Source: Arthrobacter sp. SLBN-100 | GTDB lineage: Bacteria; Actinomycetota; Actinomycetes; Actinomycetales; Micrococcaceae | Assembly: GCF_006715305.1 (NCBI RefSeq) | Contig: NZ_VFMY01000002.1 | Location: 261,901 to 325,900, forward strand | Reading direction: 5' to 3' | DNA length: 64,000 bases | Part shown: piece after piece, positions 28,245 through 36,997 of the stretch | Numbering within the stretch: the stretch's first letter is position 1 | Layout: every line of letters begins with the position of its first letter | Position numbers and translations under genes: made by a program | Notes under the pieces: model-generated | What the model was told of the DNA's origin: nothing | The model's input: only the letters and a program-made list of their open reading frames with translations | The model's database searches: none

Positions 28245-28817
28245 CTAGATGGGGAAGCCCGTCTCCACGAAATCGCCCGCATCATGACGGAAGCGGCCCA
28301 GGACCTGGTTCAAGCCGTCTATTTCAAGCGCGTTGAATCCGGGCTTTGTAAACACCTCAGCATTCAAATCAAGGGTTGCCCCCTTCACTGCCTCCCGTCC
28401 TTCCGGGGTGATTTCAACTAGCTTGGTACGGCCGTCTGCGGGGTGCGCCGCGCGTCGGACAAGGCCGGCGCGTTCCAATCGGTCAACCGTATTGGTGACG
28501 CTTGTAGGATGCACTTGCAAGCGCGCGCTGGCCTTCGCCATCGGCAAAGAACCGTCTTTGGTGAAACTAAGCAGTGCCAACAACTCAAAGCGGGCGAACG
28601 TAAGGCCGTGGGCCTTCAGGACCGCGTCAATCCGCGCCAACAGAATTTGCTGCGTCCTCATGATCGAGGTAACAGCTGCCATTCCGTCGGCCGCCTCGGA
28701 CCAGCCGTGTTCCTGCCAATGACGCCTCGCTTCGGCGATTGGGTCCATTCGGAGGGGAACAGAATCCGTCACGTTTCGCTCCTCAATGTCTCGACTGACC
28801 GAACATCCAATTTTCAC
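28245..28817 (-). CDS. MarR-family repressor, likely regulator of the etf/isobutyrate regulon
   Basis: A protein of 190 aa, with winged helix at about 75-145: LTFARFELLALLSFTKDGSLPMAKASARLQVHPTSVTNTVDRLERAGLVRRAAHPADGRTKLVEITPEG. Flanking helices form the dimer domain. It lies tail-to-tail with the catabolic operon. A 14-bp operator core 10 bp upstream of its start is identical to one before etfB, so autoregulation plus control of the two plus-strand operons is the simplest model. By analogy with phenylacetyl- and coumaroyl-CoA MarR proteins, the ligand may be an acyl-CoA. Confidence 0.85.
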   Translation of the reverse strand: MKIGCSVSRDIEERNVTDSVPLRMDPIAEARRHWQEHGWSEAADGMAAVTSIMRTQQILLARIDAVLKAHGLTFARFELLALLSFTKDGSLPMAKASARLQVHPTSVTNTVDRLERAGLVRRAAHPADGRTKLVEITPEGREAVKGATLDLNAEVFTKPGFNALEIDGLNQVLGRFRHDAGDFVETGFPI

Positions 28818-28826
28818 ACGAAAAGG

Positions 28827-28840
28827 TTGGACGTCCTAGT
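28827..28840. promoter_or_regulatory. MarR operator core upstream of marR
   Basis: TTGGACGTCCTAGT is identical to 17780-17793 in the second etfB operator. It sits just upstream of the start codon at 28817, where bound repressor would block its own transcription. Confidence 0.65.
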
Positions 28841-29209
28841 GGAGTCGACCGGGTCTCGCTACTTGGTTTTTCAAAGAGCCGTTCTACTCGCTTTTGCCGG
28901 AGTCCCAGCCGGAGGCAGACCGAAAGTCTAAGTCCATGTCGGAGCGCCTACAGGTTCAGGGGCCTGACGTGTTCCCAGGCCAGCATGAGCGTCGGCGTAC
29001 AGGGCGTTCCTCTATTGCTCACATGTCTGCTGGCTTCACCGGCGCATCAAAGGCCTGACTGGACTAGGGTGCGTGGAGATAGTTAAGTGGGCATGTTCTG
29101 GTTCATGCTTCTGGACCTTCTTTACAGTACTGGCCATGATCACGGCACTGGGCCGCGGATGTGTCGGCCATTGCCGTGTGCCGGGAAGTCCGGGGATGTA
29201 ACAGGCTCT
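28841..29209. other. Intergenic region, nothing identified
   Basis: About 370 bp between two marR genes on the same strand. No gene or strong hairpin that I can support. Confidence 0.4.
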
Positions 29210-29716
29210 CTAGGGCAGGTGGTCCATGGCTTCGCAGGGGCTGGACCCGGGCTGTGATCGGTGGACGTTCATGGCCAGGCGGGCGATCAATGCGACCAAG
29301 GTCTCTGCTTCAGAGTCCTTGAGTCCGGACAGCAGCCCGGATTCGGCCGTTGCCACCCGCTCCTCATATTGAGCCAGGATTTCAAGGCCCATCTCGGTGG
29401 CCACGATTTTGCGTGCTCTGCGGTCCGAAGGGGCCGGGACGCGGTCGACCATTCCGGCGTCCACGAGGGAGTCCAGCAGGTAGGTCAGGACCGTACGATC
29501 GATGGCTAGATGGGAGCCGAGGGATTGCTGGTTGGGTGGGTCACGGTGAATGACAGTGGAGAGTATCTGGTAACCGCGGATTCCTGCCGGCATGCCCTCT
29601 ACTGCCTCTTCGAAGCGGGACTGGTAGCCGCGCAGCACCATGCCCAAATGCCAGCCCAGGTCACCGGGCGCTGCGGCGACGGGGCTCTTCCGAATGGCTT
29701 GCGTGCTCTCAGTCAT
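29210..29716 (-). CDS. MarR-family regulator, divergent from a luciferase-like monooxygenase
   Basis: A protein of 168 aa with the winged helix around residues 50-115: QILSTVIHRDPPNQQSLGSHLAIDRTVLTYLLDSLVDAGMVDRVPAPSDRRARKIVATEMG. A palindrome (29725-29740) lies just upstream of its ATG in the gap it shares with plus-strand redox genes. It likely represses itself and the LLM-type gene at 30155. MarR proteins in this context often sense the small molecule that the neighbouring enzyme transforms. Intact. Confidence 0.8.
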   Translation of the reverse strand: MTESTQAIRKSPVAAAPGDLGWHLGMVLRGYQSRFEEAVEGMPAGIRGYQILSTVIHRDPPNQQSLGSHLAIDRTVLTYLLDSLVDAGMVDRVPAPSDRRARKIVATEMGLEILAQYEERVATAESGLLSGLKDSEAETLVALIARLAMNVHRSQPGSSPCEAMDHLP

Positions 29717-29724
29717 GCCCTCAT

Positions 29725-29740
29725 CCTACCGGAATGTAGG
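29725..29740. promoter_or_regulatory. Palindrome in the marR/oxidoreductase divergent gap
   Basis: CCTAC-CGGAAT-GTAGG is an inverted repeat (5-bp arms) 9 bp upstream of the MarR start at 29716, in the position expected of an autoregulatory operator. Confidence 0.45.
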
Positions 29741-29859
29741 CGCTTGCAAAGATGTTCTGTTATGCATATAGTCTGTAAAGCAACATAGTCCGCGATTTTG
29801 AGTAACCATGGGAACCAAAGCAGCTTGGCCGCCGAACCCACCCGCGAAGGAATCGCAGC

Positions 29860-30101
29860 ATGAGCACGCAGGCACAGAGCATCAAAACTGTGGGAATTCT
29901 TGGCGCCGGCCGCGTCGGTACTGCCGTCGCCCGCCAGGCCCTCAAAGCCGGCTATGAGGTGAGATCGCTACCGCCAAGCCCGCACCGCACTTCCTGCAAA
30001 TGGACATCGGCGGTTTGCCCCATGAACTCTTCATCGAATCCCTTACCCTGCTGGCGACCGAGGCCAAACCCCGCGTCGAACGCTTCCTTGCCGCCAAATG
30101 A
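29860..30101 (+). pseudogene. Chimeric remnant: F420-reductase-like N-terminus joined to luciferase-like C-terminus
   Basis: ATG 29860 starts MSTQAQSIKTVGILGAGRVGTAVARQALKAGYEV, the Rossmann start of an NADPH:F420 reductase-like or related NADP-binding protein. Near 29960 it jumps, in another frame, to HFLQMDIGGLPHELFIESLTLLATEAKP ending at TGA 30099-30101, the C-terminus of a luciferase-like flavin oxidoreductase. A deletion has fused two adjacent genes and removed both active centres. It implies a former F420 or FMN redox pair at this site. Confidence 0.6.
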
Positions 30102-30154
30102 ACCCCAACCCGCTACGACTACACACCACGACGAAGAACGATTAAGGAAATCCC

Positions 30155-31195
30155 ATGGAACTCGGCATCTATACCTTCGGGGAAATCAACCAGCACCCGG
30201 ACGGTAACGCAACCACAGACGTGACCAAGCGCCTGGACCAGTTGGTGGAGCTGGCCCGCAACGCTGACCAAGGCGGGCTGGACGTGATCGCCCTAGGCGA
30301 GCATCACCGCCCCGACTTCGCGCTTTCGGCCCCCGAAGTTGTCCTGGCTGCCATGGCCGCGGTGACTAAACGGATCCGGCTGACCAGCGGCGTCACCGTC
30401 CTGTCCAGCCAGGACCCGGTGCGCGTGTACCAGCAATACGCTACCCTTGACCACCTCTCCCACGGCCGGGCCGAAATCATTGCCGGACGGGGTGCCTTCA
30501 CCGAATCATTTCCCCTCTTCGGCTACGATCTGGCCGACTACGACGAACTCTTCGACGAAAAGCTCAGAATGCTCCTGCAAATCCGCGAGCAGGAAACCCT
30601 CACCTGGCACGGGCGGCACCGCCCCAGACTCGACCACGCACACATCGCCCCGCGCGCCCTACAGAACCCCCTGCCGGTGTGGGTGGGAATCGGCGGCACT
30701 CCGTCCTCGGCCATGCGCGCCGGTGCCTTGGGCTTACCGATGGTGATGGGCTTCTTCACCGGCACCGAAGAATTCATCCCTCGTGTGGAGCTGTACCTAC
30801 GCGCCGCTGAACAAGCCGGGCACGACGCCGCGGGGCTGCGCCTGGGCGCCAGCGGCCACATGTTCATTGGCAAGACTTCCCAGGGCGCCCGAGACGCCTT
30901 CTACCCCTACTACGCCGAGTACCTCCGCCAGATGGGCATAACCGTTTGCGGTACGTTCCCCCGCCAGGCTTACGAGCAGTGGATCCAGCGAGGACTACCC
31001 GTAGGCAGCCCGCAACAAGTCACCGAAGAGATCCTCAAACGCGTCGAACTGCTCGGCATCGACCGGTTCCTCGGCCAGATCGACGTGGGAAACCTGCCCC
31101 CGGCCATGATCAACGAATCCCTCGAACTGTTCATAACCGAGGTGCTCCCCGTCCTCAAACGGGAGACCGCCACCGCTACACCCGCCCCGCGTTAA
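30155..31195 (+). CDS. LLM-class flavin-dependent oxidoreductase (luciferase-like monooxygenase)
   Basis: A protein of 346 aa with the bacterial-luciferase TIM-barrel pattern: MELGIYTFGEINQ, GLDVIALGEHHRPDFALSAPEVVLAAMAAVTKRIRLTSGVTVLSSQDPVRVYQQYATLDHLSHGRAEIIAGRGAFTES, then PLPVWVGIGGTPSSAMRAGALGLPMVMGF. EHH and GRGAF line the flavin site. Members use reduced FMN or F420; which one cannot be told here. GGAAATCCC lies before ATG 30155. Probably controlled by the divergent MarR. Substrate unknown. Confidence 0.82.
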   Translation: MELGIYTFGEINQHPDGNATTDVTKRLDQLVELARNADQGGLDVIALGEHHRPDFALSAPEVVLAAMAAVTKRIRLTSGVTVLSSQDPVRVYQQYATLDHLSHGRAEIIAGRGAFTESFPLFGYDLADYDELFDEKLRMLLQIREQETLTWHGRHRPRLDHAHIAPRALQNPLPVWVGIGGTPSSAMRAGALGLPMVMGFFTGTEEFIPRVELYLRAAEQAGHDAAGLRLGASGHMFIGKTSQGARDAFYPYYAEYLRQMGITVCGTFPRQAYEQWIQRGLPVGSPQQVTEEILKRVELLGIDRFLGQIDVGNLPPAMINESLELFITEVLPVLKRETATATPAPR

Positions 31196-32129
31196 ACCAC
31201 TTAGTGCCCAGCGCACTAAGCGCCGGGTAACGGCTGCAACTTGCTGACCACCTTGTGGATGAGGGCTGGGTGGAGAACCGACCCGAGCAGCAGTTCTCGC
31301 ACAACTCCCTCGCTGTACCCCACAAGCTTCATCCATGATGATTCCCGTCACGGCGATTCACCCGTACCTGTGGGCCATCTTCGAACGACCAAGCGACAGA
31401 GTGGTCCGTCAAAACCTTCGACACTGCAGGCCTAAGGAACTCCACCACGGCAGTGACGCCATCAAATACACCTTCCCGGTGCTCGGCCTGAGTTGGAAAA
31501 ACGACTGGGCGGCTTCCCTGCTCTTTCCGGCCTAACCTGACGAAAGGCTGGTATTGCCTGCCTGAATTGGCAGGGCGCGAGGTATAAGTATCGGGCATCG
31601 AGAATTATGTGCCCTTCGGCTGTCAAGCCCCTGTTCGCAATTTGACCTCCGTGGCCGCCGACGGTCTGCTCACGGTCCGGTCAGGCCCGCGGCTTGCGCT
31701 GGCTTGAACGACTATTGCGCCAGGGTAGGCCTCACCAGCGATCCGGGGACGCAATGTGACCAGTCAAGGGTGGAGAAGGGCTATTTTCTCTTGTCCATCA
31801 ACAGGTTGGTGACGCGCATGGTGCACAGCCGCTAACCTACGTCGTTCGCGATGAGCACCTCCTGGGCGGTGAGTGTCCCGTCCAGATGGATAGGGGTGCA
31901 GCTATGGTGATCTGCCCTTGGCGGACGGAACGGTGGTGCGGGGCCGAGGCGTCTATCCCTACGGTGGGCTTGCCCAAGCTGCTGACGTATATCACTGGGT
32001 GTTCAGTCGCTGTCAACGTTTACGTGATCATATCGCCGTCCTGAAACTGCGCGTCGAGAAGCCCGTCCTGCCGGACTTCTCGACGCCTGTCCACAACGAA
32101 TCCGGTTGTTTCAGGGATCGAGAAGGTCT
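31196..32129. other. Long region without a supported gene
   Basis: More than 900 bp of short, unrelated frames after the LLM gene. Nothing matched a family I recognise. It is probably decayed sequence between the two catabolic blocks. Confidence 0.45.
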
Positions 32130-32205
32130 CCGACAGAAAGTTCGCAGTGCTTGATTCAGGATGGCAGCTGACTCCCATGCTACGAAGTGGCCGGCATCTT
32201 GAATG
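32130..32205 (-). pseudogene. C-terminal remnant of epoxide-hydrolase-like alpha/beta hydrolase
   Basis: A minus-strand frame reads DAGHFVAWESAAILNQALRTFC, almost the end of the intact hydrolase at 53581-54543 (GAGHFVPWETAEVFNHALRAFC). Only the segment around the catalytic His remains. It stops at 32205 where a truncated ADH begins on the other strand. Confidence 0.65.
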
Positions 32206-32833
32206 ATCGAGCCTTTCTCGGTAGCGAACCACGGCGTGAACACCGCCCAGCCTAAGCCGGGGGAGCGTGCCCTGATCTACGGTGCCGGTGCCATCGGTCT
32301 TGGCGTGCTGGCGAACCTCCGGGCAAAAGGCATTGAGGAGATCGTGGTTATCGACATCGTCCAGAACCGCCTGGACGTGGTCGCGGAGATGGGCGGCATC
32401 CCGGTCCCTGGCAAGGACGGACGCGATCCAGTTTGTGCTCGACCGCTTCGGCTCCGTCGAGGACATGATGGGCAACCTGAAGCCGGACGTCGATATATTC
32501 TTCGACGCGGCCGGCGCTCCGAACGCGCTCCAGGACTACATCCGCAGCGGCAAGCCGGGCTCGCGCATGGTGGTCATCGCAGTGTCCGCCAACACCAATA
32601 CGGTAGAGATCCCGCAATCGGCGTTCGTGCTCTCCGAGCTGAGCATCCTTGGCTCGATGGCGTTTAATGCAGAGGACAACAAGCAGGTCATCGAGTACAT
32701 CGCGGAGGGGCGGTACGACCCGACGCCGGTCGTCACGCACCACTTCGCGCAGGAGGACGCGGCAAAGGCGTTCGAGACCGCGGTGGAGCACAAAGACGAG
32801 GCCATCAAGGTCGTCATCGACGTCCACCCGTGA
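32206..32833 (+). pseudogene. Zinc-type alcohol dehydrogenase, 5'-truncated and frameshifted copy
   Basis: The frame begins IEPFSVANHGVNTAQPKPGERALIYGAGAIGLGVLANLRAKGIEE and, after a frameshift near 32410, continues FVLDRFGSVEDMMGNLKPDVDIFFDAAGAPNALQDYI to DVHP. It aligns over its whole length with residues of the intact enzyme at 54617-55666, starting at the same IVEP point inside the protein. The catalytic zinc domain is gone. A duplicated, inactivated paralog. Confidence 0.85.
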
Positions 32834-33308
32834 TGCCGGTGGACAAGGAGGTGTACCAGCTTCACTTAGCACCCAGCACACCGGGGGCGTAGGCGGCGCG
32901 GACGCTCCCGGACTTAGCGGCCAGCAGGTTAATGGCGGCCCCCGCGCGGACGGCAGCACCACGGCAGGGCGTTTCGGGTAGCGGCGCAGCTGGGCTGACT
33001 GGGACAGTTCCCCGGCGGAGGTACGCGGGCGGCCTGCGCCCAGCCGGCATGGTCGCCATGACCAGTAATCAAGGGGATGCTTTGCGCCGTGCTCATTGAA
33101 ACGACTGCGTCGTTCCGTTTCGGCCCCCGTCCTCCCGCTCCAAGACAACGGTCACAAAAGTGCGGGCAACCGGAAGGTCACCAGCCCGCGGCGTGACTCC
33201 GTCGTGACGGGTCGCGTGACAGCTCCGGACAGTCGTCGACCACGCTGACCGGGCCGTGTGCCTGCAACTGCCCCGCGCTCCGCGCTCCGCATCGAATAGA
33301 GTGCTGGA
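32834..33308. other. Region upstream of marR, no gene supported
   Basis: About 475 bp of GC-rich DNA. A near-repeat of GTGAC elements lies at 33190-33213 but does not form a clear palindrome. Confidence 0.35.
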
Positions 33309-33824
33309 ATGGACTCCGCTGAGACAGCTGCTCCCGATGACGTTACCTCCGAACTGGACCGCCCTCCCCTAGGCACCCTCGCGGGAGTTCTGCACCGTGC
33401 ACTTACCCATCACGTCGCCCAGCGAATCGAGGATATCGGGGGATCGGTCACCCGTCCCGCGCACCTCTATGTGCTGCGGGCGCTGAGCCCCGACAGTGCC
33501 AGTGTGACCGAGCTCGCGGAGCGGTGCGATGCCTCGAAGCAAGCGATCAGCCAGGTTCTCGACGTGCTCGATCGCCTGAACCTGACCCGGCGCGTGCGAG
33601 ACCCCCAAGACGGCCGGGGCAAGCTGGTGGAGCTGACACCGGAGGGGCGGGAGGCGCTGGCGGTGGCCGTGCGGGCGTGGGGTGACGTCGAGCGCGAGTG
33701 GGCCGACCTGATCGGCGGCCAGTCCGAGATGCAACGTGTGCGGGAGGCAATGCTGTCGTTCGTGGAACGTCACGGCGACTACCGGCGCGGCGACCGACAC
33801 CCCCGGATCCGCCCCATCTGGTAG
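33309..33824 (+). CDS. MarR-family regulator (paralog of the one at 50141)
   Basis: A protein of 171 aa. Winged helix: RPAHLYVLRALSPDSASVTELAERCDASKQAISQVLDVLDRLNLTRRVRDPQDGRGKLVELTPEGREAL. It shares RPPLGTLAGVL, KQAISQVLD and the REAML/REAMF...RYGDY-RP-W tail with the MarR at 50141-50686, so the two are recent paralogs. It lies beside ADH and SDR remnants and may have regulated the FAD-dehydrogenase operon ending at 35084. It could bind the GTGACG-NN-CGTCAC motif at 36982 or 53485. Confidence 0.82.
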   Translation: MDSAETAAPDDVTSELDRPPLGTLAGVLHRALTHHVAQRIEDIGGSVTRPAHLYVLRALSPDSASVTELAERCDASKQAISQVLDVLDRLNLTRRVRDPQDGRGKLVELTPEGREALAVAVRAWGDVEREWADLIGGQSEMQRVREAMLSFVERHGDYRRGDRHPRIRPIW

Positions 33825-33893
33825 CCGCGTTCCAGCCGGCCCCGGGCCGGAGGAAGTCGATGGTGTCGTTCAGATACATCTACCCGATCCGCG

Positions 33894-34015
33894 TCAGAAA
33901 ACCGTGGTCGCGGTTCCCCCGCCGTCAACGTTCAGTGTCTGGCCGGTGATGTACCGTGCGTCGGTGGAGACCAGATAGGCGATGGTCCGCAGGCAGATCT
34001 CCCTGTTGTGCCCGT
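33894..34015 (-). pseudogene. C-terminal remnant of a short-chain dehydrogenase
   Basis: A minus-strand frame ends AYLVSTDARYITGQTLNVDGGGTATTVF, matching the end of the intact SDR at 46797 (AYLVSADASYLTGQTLYIDGGGPDASIF). Upstream sequence is out of context. It may be the detached end of the SDR fragment at 34640-34970. Confidence 0.65.
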
Positions 34016-34172
34016 CCTTCACCGCGTTAGATACACGGCAGGAGATTGAGATGCATAAGGCACGCCGTGAGTCCACCGTCTAAGGGAACCCTGTTCCGGT
34101 TAGCCTTGGGCCACCCTTTAGCCAGCTAGGGAATGATTCGACCTAGGAAAAGAGGACCCAGGCAGATGCCAC

Positions 34173-34385
34173 ATGAAGGGATCGTGCGACGTTCCTACCA
34201 CGCTTCAAGTGGCGGCCGCCGAGGAGTTGAAGGCTGTAGCGAACGCGACCGGCGAAGACCGGGGTGGCCTCATTGGACGCGCTGTCCATAACTACCTGCA
34301 AACCATGACCTTGACACAATCACTGGTCGAGAGGTTTGGGAATGCCTATCGCCGAGGCCCGTTAAAGACTGAAGGCCCGCACTAG
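34173..34385 (+). CDS. Small hypothetical protein, possible DNA-binding antitoxin-like
   Basis: A 70-aa frame, mostly helical: PTTLQVAAAEELKAVANATGEDRGGLIGRAVHNYLQTM. This resembles the amphipathic layout of small ribbon-helix-helix or plasmid accessory proteins, but no firm family match. No toxin partner is seen. It is followed by a strong hairpin overlapping its stop codon, which supports a genuine transcription unit. It lies between two pieces of a broken SDR, so it probably arrived by insertion. Confidence 0.45.
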   Translation: MKGSCDVPTTLQVAAAEELKAVANATGEDRGGLIGRAVHNYLQTMTLTQSLVERFGNAYRRGPLKTEGPH

Positions 34386-34395
34386 GCGGGCCTTC
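34371..34395 (+). terminator. Hairpin with 10-bp perfect stem after the small gene
   Basis: Arms GAAGGCCCGC (34371-34380) and GCGGGCCTTC (34386-34395) with a 5-nt loop. There is no long U tract, so termination efficiency is uncertain. Confidence 0.6.
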
Positions 34396-34639
34396 AAGGA
34401 GTATGCGGTTCAGACCCAGTTCTCGGCAGGACAGATCTAAACCTTATATAACACCCACCCGGGGATGGTTCTTTCGCCCCCCCCAAAGGAAGCGGACTGC
34501 CTCTATCGTACCGAAGGGGTCAACGCCTGCTCTCCAGGGTTTCTGTTGTCACGTCACACCGGAACAGGCAGACGTGGTGGTCACAAGATGCTATTCACTC
34601 CCCCGGGCAAGGCATATGACGTGCTGCGCCGCCGCAACG

Positions 34640-34970
34640 CCCGGGAGGCCTGGCCCTACTACAGACCTCCCGCCTTCGCCATGGTGTAACGGCCGCGCCT
34701 AGGGGTGTGGTGTCCACCGTGTTGCTCGAGATGATCACGGTGTCGCCTACGCACGGTGTTGACCATAGTGGCGACGGCCCCAGATCGTCGATCGAGGCCT
34801 GGTACGCGGACGTGGTGCCGCCGCTCGCCGAATCTCCTTGACGACTTGATCGGCGGCGTCGCGATCGCGGCAGTAATGACCGCGACCGCGGCGCCGTCAG
34901 CAGCCAACCGCAACGAGACGGCAAGGCCGACGCCGCGGATCCCCCGGTGACAGGGCGACGCGGCCCTTCA
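34640..34970 (-). pseudogene. N-terminal and middle remnants of a short-chain dehydrogenase
   Basis: Minus-strand pieces in different frames resemble the SDR at 46797-47573: the region after the Rossmann start (LRLAADGAAVAVI near 34910), SAYQASIDDLGP (near 34810-34780), an NTVDTTP piece near 34730 that parallels its SSNTAAS stretch, and YTMAKA (near 34690-34670). Frameshifts and deletions separate them. Inactive copy; its C-terminus may be the piece at 33894. Confidence 0.6.
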
Positions 34971-35083
34971 GGATTTGTTCTCGTTTTGGCTCCACTCGGT
35001 GGGGTTCAATGATCGAGCTATTCTTCGCCGTAAAGCGGCTCGGGAAGCCGGCGCGAGTAGCGCGTCAGCTCCGTCGACCAGGG

Positions 35084-36736
35084 TTAGCGGCCGGCAACAG
35101 CTGGCGCTTCGACCATCGCCGACTCGTCGTCCTTGCCGCCGGACGCGTGGAGGGCAGCGCGGTAGGCCGAGACCAGCGCATAGGCGACGTTGTGCCCCCC
35201 CGACCAGGCCGCCTCGCCCCACGGGCCGGCCACGCAGGTGCCGACGCCGTACAGTCCTTTGACCACGGTTCCGTCAGCACGCACCACACGGCCATGCGGA
35301 TCGGTGATCGCGCCACCGACTGTTTCGAACAGGCCCGGGCCGAGAATCGCGGCGTGATAAGGGCCCTCGGCCGACAAGGCGCGCATCGTCGGATTCACGC
35401 CGGAGCCCTGCGCGAAGAAGCCACCGAGGGCGAGCTGGGCTGGCGTCGAGCCACGACCGAAGTCCTCGTCGATCCCGGACGCGGCGAATCCGGCGTAACG
35501 AGTCAGGGTGGTCTGCAGTGAGGCGCCGAAGTCGCTGTCAAGCTCGCTACCGCCCAGTGCCCGCGGCAGCGCCACGAGTCGCTTCGCGATCTCGGTCTCG
35601 AGGTCCTCCAGCGTGTCGGCAGTGATCACCCAGTATGGGTCTGCTCCGGCAGCCGGGACCGGGTTGCCCAGCGCATCGGCGCCGTATCGGTTGTGGACAT
35701 CCTCGTCCCAGATGGCGATCAGCGGGAGGTTGGGGTATGTGGACTTGCTTTCGCTCCCCTCGAAGAACGCCCGGCCGAGGTCGTGATACGAGGCGGTCTC
35801 GCTGCACACCCTGTTGCCGTACCGGTTGACCACAATCAGGGCATCTCCCGGAAGAACGAAGCTTCCGCGGAAGTCGTCGCCTTCGCGTTCAATGCGCTCG
35901 ACCAGAATGGGGGTCTGCATCGCTAGGTTCATACTGGCGAAGTCCGCGCCGACGCTGCGGGTGAGGTCCAGGAAATCACCGGTGTTGGTCGGAGCAGCGC
36001 ACGTCCCGATGTAGGGGCGGTCGAGGTAACGTTGGCGAAGCTCGGCGTTCTGCGCGAAGCTGCCGGTCGCTCCGATGACACCACGCCTGGCCTGCACTCG
36101 GAGTCCGTCATGATGTCCGCCGAGAACGGCGCCTACCACCGAGCCCTCATCATCGGTCACGAGATCTGCGAGCTTGGTGTCGAAGCGGATCTCGATGTTC
36201 GCTCGCTGTGTGGCCTCGTGGAGTTCCTGGACCAGAACCAGGCCGCCGATCGGACTGAGATTACCGTTGGTGGGGAACAGCGTCCGCCCGACCGGGGATT
36301 CGTCTTCCTCGAGATGTCCGTAGAAGTCGGGGAACTCCGCCGCGTGCGATACGTCGATCGCTCCGAGCGAGACCAGGGTGCTGACCGCGTCCGCAGCATT
36401 GTCGTAATGGGCCGCGAGTCCGTCAAACTCCCATTGCGGCAGGCCCAATGTTTCATGCGTCGGATCGTAGAGAGACGGCCTGCTGAGCCGAGCCATGTAG
36501 CGCAGGGCAGCGTCGCGGGGATCAGCGATGCCTAGCTCCTGCATGAAGTGGTTGTTCGGCACCCACATGAAGCCGAACGACTTCTTTGTGGTGCCGCCGA
36601 CCTGGGGGGCCTTCTCGACGATCAGGACCTTCGCGCCGCGCGACGCTGCGATCACCGCTGCCGCAAGGCCACCGGCTCCGGTGCCCGCGACGACTACGTC
36701 GTAGATTTCGTCCCACTTTTCGGGTACTGACTGCAT
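35084..36736 (-). CDS. FAD-dependent dehydrogenase, fumarate reductase/3-ketosteroid dehydrogenase-like
   Basis: A protein of 550 aa. N-terminal FAD motif YDVVVAGTGAGGLAAAVIAASRGAKVLIVEKAPQVGGTTKKSFGFMWVPNN (about 11-60) and C-terminal FAD closure GLYGVGTCVAGPWGEAAWSGGHNVAYALVSAYRAAL (about 495-530) define the FAD_binding_2 family that includes 3-ketosteroid-delta1-dehydrogenases and fumarate reductases. It would introduce or remove a ring or chain double bond. AGGAGACAG precedes ATG 36736. A SnoaL-like remnant sits just upstream, as at 4.3 kb and 59 kb. Likely controlled through the palindrome at 36982-36997. Confidence 0.82.
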   Translation of the reverse strand: MQSVPEKWDEIYDVVVAGTGAGGLAAAVIAASRGAKVLIVEKAPQVGGTTKKSFGFMWVPNNHFMQELGIADPRDAALRYMARLSRPSLYDPTHETLGLPQWEFDGLAAHYDNAADAVSTLVSLGAIDVSHAAEFPDFYGHLEEDESPVGRTLFPTNGNLSPIGGLVLVQELHEATQRANIEIRFDTKLADLVTDDEGSVVGAVLGGHHDGLRVQARRGVIGATGSFAQNAELRQRYLDRPYIGTCAAPTNTGDFLDLTRSVGADFASMNLAMQTPILVERIEREGDDFRGSFVLPGDALIVVNRYGNRVCSETASYHDLGRAFFEGSESKSTYPNLPLIAIWDEDVHNRYGADALGNPVPAAGADPYWVITADTLEDLETEIAKRLVALPRALGGSELDSDFGASLQTTLTRYAGFAASGIDEDFGRGSTPAQLALGGFFAQGSGVNPTMRALSAEGPYHAAILGPGLFETVGGAITDPHGRVVRADGTVVKGLYGVGTCVAGPWGEAAWSGGHNVAYALVSAYRAALHASGGKDDESAMVEAPAVAGR

Positions 36737-36823
36737 AACCTGTCTCCTCTTTGATGACGGGTGTCATGTCGTTTGTCTGTTGGTACTTACTGGGTGTGGT
36801 CCAATGTGCGGACCGGTGGTGGT

Positions 36824-36945
36824 TCAGCTCGATGGGTTCGAACGGCTCGTGTCGACGTACACCCGCCAGCCGGTCATCAGCCCTTCGCCGTCATAGGCGG
36901 AGATGGAGCAGCCCCGCACTGCGACAGGGGTCCCGCCTTGCTGGT
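36824..36945 (-). pseudogene. C-terminal remnant of SnoaL-like protein (copy 2)
   Basis: The minus-strand frame ends with VRGCSISAYDGEGLMTGWRVYVDTSRSNPSS and a stop at 36824-36826, closely matching the end of the intact protein at 58994 (KGCSISEYANDGLMVSWRVYVDTSKS). The N-terminal two thirds are missing. It precedes the intact FAD dehydrogenase by about 90 bp. Confidence 0.7.
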
Positions 36946-36981
36946 ATCGCGGCAAGTCACGATTCTGTCTGCTGCGCTCGT

Positions 36982-36997
36982 CGTGACGGACGTCACG
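36982..36997. promoter_or_regulatory. Near-perfect palindrome CGTGACG-GA-CGTCACG
   Basis: Seven-bp arms CGTGACG/CGTCACG around GA. Its core arms GTGACG/CGTCAC recur at 53485-53498 between the VOC protein and hydrolase genes. Position upstream of the SnoaL/FAD-dehydrogenase unit suggests a shared operator. Confidence 0.6.
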
